Origin: Campylobacterota bacterium
GTDB lineage: Bacteria > Campylobacterota > Campylobacteria > Campylobacterales > Sulfurovaceae
DNA length: 7,019 nucleotides
NCBI GenBank assembly: GCA_022600655.1
Contig: JAHZJZ010000372.1
Location: 1 to 7,019, forward strand
Direction: 5' to 3'
Made by a program: the position numbers and the translations under genes. Shown in pieces: positions 6,370 through 7,019 of this stretch; position 1 is the stretch's first letter; each line of letters opens with the position of its first letter. Below the pieces are notes generated by a model. That model was not told where the DNA came from, did no database searches, and saw only the letters and a list, made by a program, of their open reading frames with translations.

Positions 6370-6464
6370 CCATTATTCACCCTGTAGAGCAAAAGCGTTT
6401 AAGCTTTGAAACAGAGGCTCCTAGAAATTTTTATGCCCTTTTGAATTATAATATGAATCATTAA
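6330..6464 (+). other. Frame break and out-of-frame C-terminus of the pseudouridine synthase
   Basis: From the G at 6336, the -1 frame reads GETMGLHASKLTIIHP and runs on to the TAA at 6462-6464, ending in ALLNYNMNH. MGLHASKL...HP matches the conserved final segment of RluA-type enzymes, so the gene originally ended here. The zero frame at the break reads GGA AAA AAG, containing the heptamer A AAA AAG (6330-6336), identical to the slippery site of E. coli dnaX. Three explanations are possible: a one-base loss (for instance in the CC at 6343-6344, since a third C would give KPMGLHA), a sequencing error, or -1 ribosomal frameshifting. The AAGG at 6334-6337 could also serve a restart at ATG 6345. 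Confidence 0.8.
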
Positions 6465-6506
6465 AGTTATTTTAACTATTACAAAAAGTAATTACTAAAT
6501 CTAAAA

Positions 6507-6542
6507 CATATAAAATATTTATCATTAAGTTATATTTATATG
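6507..6542. repeat. AT-rich inverted repeat upstream of the cytochrome gene
   Basis: CATATAAAATAT (6507-6518) faces ATATTTATATG (6532-6542). The arms pair over 11 bases with one bulged A and a 13-base centre. No T run follows the right arm, so it is not an obvious terminator; its place 50-85 bases before the start codon suits an operator or a leader hairpin. Nearby are a perfect 10-base palindrome AGTAATTACT (6487-6496) and a small AGTTA/TAACT repeat (6465-6477). In DNA this AT-rich such repeats arise easily by chance. Confidence 0.4.
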
Positions 6543-6550
6543 ATGATACA

Positions 6551-6560
6551 TTATTATATA
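6551..6560 (+). promoter_or_regulatory. Possible -10 region for the cytochrome gene
   Basis: TTATTATATA precedes GGGTATTAAA in a very AT-rich stretch. A start site around 6565 would give a leader of about 25 bases that includes the strong AGGAG at 6580-6584. Several other TATA-like hexamers are nearby, so the exact box is uncertain. Confidence 0.3.
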
Positions 6561-6590
6561 GGGTATTAAATTTTAAATTAGGAGTGAGCA

Positions 6591-7004
6591 ATGAAAAAAA
6601 TTTTACTGATGGCAGTGATGGCAAGTAGTATGTTATTAGCAGAGGGTAACGTAACAGCAGAGAGTAATGCAACAAGCACAGCACAGACCATGCAACATTT
6701 AGAGGCTTCAATGCAGATGATTCAAAAAGGTTTTCTCTATAATAGTGAGGGAATGGTTGATGAAGGTGTTAAGCAGTTCAAAGTTGGATTAGGAAATATG
6801 GATGCTTTTGTAGTTAAAGTTGATGATAAAGATAAGGGAAAAAGTTTTGATCCTCAGTCTTATGCATTGACAGAGTCAAAGGCATTAATGGGAATGGCTA
6901 ATGATATCTTAAAGAGTTTTAAATCAGGAGAGAAAGATAAAGCGAGTGAATCGTATACAAAAACACTTAACCGTTGTCTGGCTTGTCATAAAATCATTAG
7001 ATGA
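6591..7004 (+). CDS. Periplasmic class II (cytochrome c'-like) monohaem cytochrome
   Basis: The 137-residue precursor has a Sec signal peptide (MKKILLMAVMASSMLLA, probable cleavage after residue 17), so it is exported to the periplasm. A single haem-binding CLACH motif (C129, C132, H133) lies five residues from the C-terminus. The region between is predicted helical and lacks any N-terminal CxxCH. Haem at the extreme C-terminus of a roughly 120-residue helical protein is the hallmark of class II cytochromes (c' and c-556). Met34, Met41 or Met43 in the first helix could be a sixth ligand, as in low-spin c-556; c' proteins lack one. Such proteins carry electrons or bind NO and other small gases; the sequence does not decide between these. 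The ATG has an excellent AGGAG six bases upstream. It stands alone after 126 AT-rich bases. Confidence 0.85.
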   Translation: MKKILLMAVMASSMLLAEGNVTAESNATSTAQTMQHLEASMQMIQKGFLYNSEGMVDEGVKQFKVGLGNMDAFVVKVDDKDKGKSFDPQSYALTESKALMGMANDILKSFKSGEKDKASESYTKTLNRCLACHKIIR

Positions 7005-7019
7005 AAATCAAACCATAGA

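Noticed and set aside
6472..6711. Minus-strand open frame over the intergenic region and cytochrome start
   Set aside because: Antisense to a gene with a strong ribosome binding site and signal peptide; no motif or start signal of its own.
7001..7018. ATG overlapping the cytochrome stop codon as the start of a next gene
   Set aside because: It meets TAG after five codons (MKIKP).

Overview
The window looks like ordinary chromosome from a member of the Campylobacterota (Epsilonproteobacteria), plausibly a Sulfurovum- or Sulfurimonas-like organism. The evidence is an AT-rich base composition, compact gene packing, promoters with a TATAAT-type -10 and T-rich upstream DNA but no clear -35, a MutS2 with a GVNAGGKT Walker A, and a small periplasmic c-type cytochrome. 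The lineage is an inference from these traits; no database search was possible.

Layout, left to right. On the minus strand, bases 1-1807 hold a two-gene unit. It consists of a cardiolipin-synthase-type phospholipase D enzyme (407-1807), followed 9 bases later by the N-terminal 132 codons of an endonuclease/exonuclease/phosphatase (EEP) fold hydrolase that runs off the left edge. A 107-base divergent promoter region separates this unit from a plus-strand gene for an unrecognised 175-residue membrane protein (1915-2442). That gene converges on a minus-strand gene for an unrecognised 258-residue exported protein (2445-3221). Only 2 bases separate their stop codons, and an intrinsic-terminator-like hairpin spans both. 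Upstream of it on the minus strand is mutS2 (3294-5495). A second divergent promoter region (5496-5598) leads to an S4-domain RluA-family rRNA pseudouridine synthase on the plus strand (5599 onward). The window ends with a gene for a signal-peptide-bearing, class II (c'-like) monohaem cytochrome (6591-7004).

The genes do not form one pathway: membrane lipid synthesis, recombination/ribosome quality control, rRNA modification and periplasmic electron transfer or haem binding. I see no CRISPR array, no mobile element and no tRNA or rRNA. No stretch over 300 bases lacks a gene.

The points most worth a second look are these. (a) The pseudouridine synthase reading frame breaks near its end, and its conserved C-terminus (MGLHASKL...HP) continues in the -1 frame. 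An in-frame A AAA AAG heptamer sits at the break, so either an indel or -1 frameshifting explains it. (b) Perfect extended -10 boxes (TGnTATAAT) lie only 5 and 7 bases before the start codons of cls and mutS2, predicting leaderless mRNAs. (c) The MutS2 Smr domain has lost the LDLRG motif while keeping HGTGTG.
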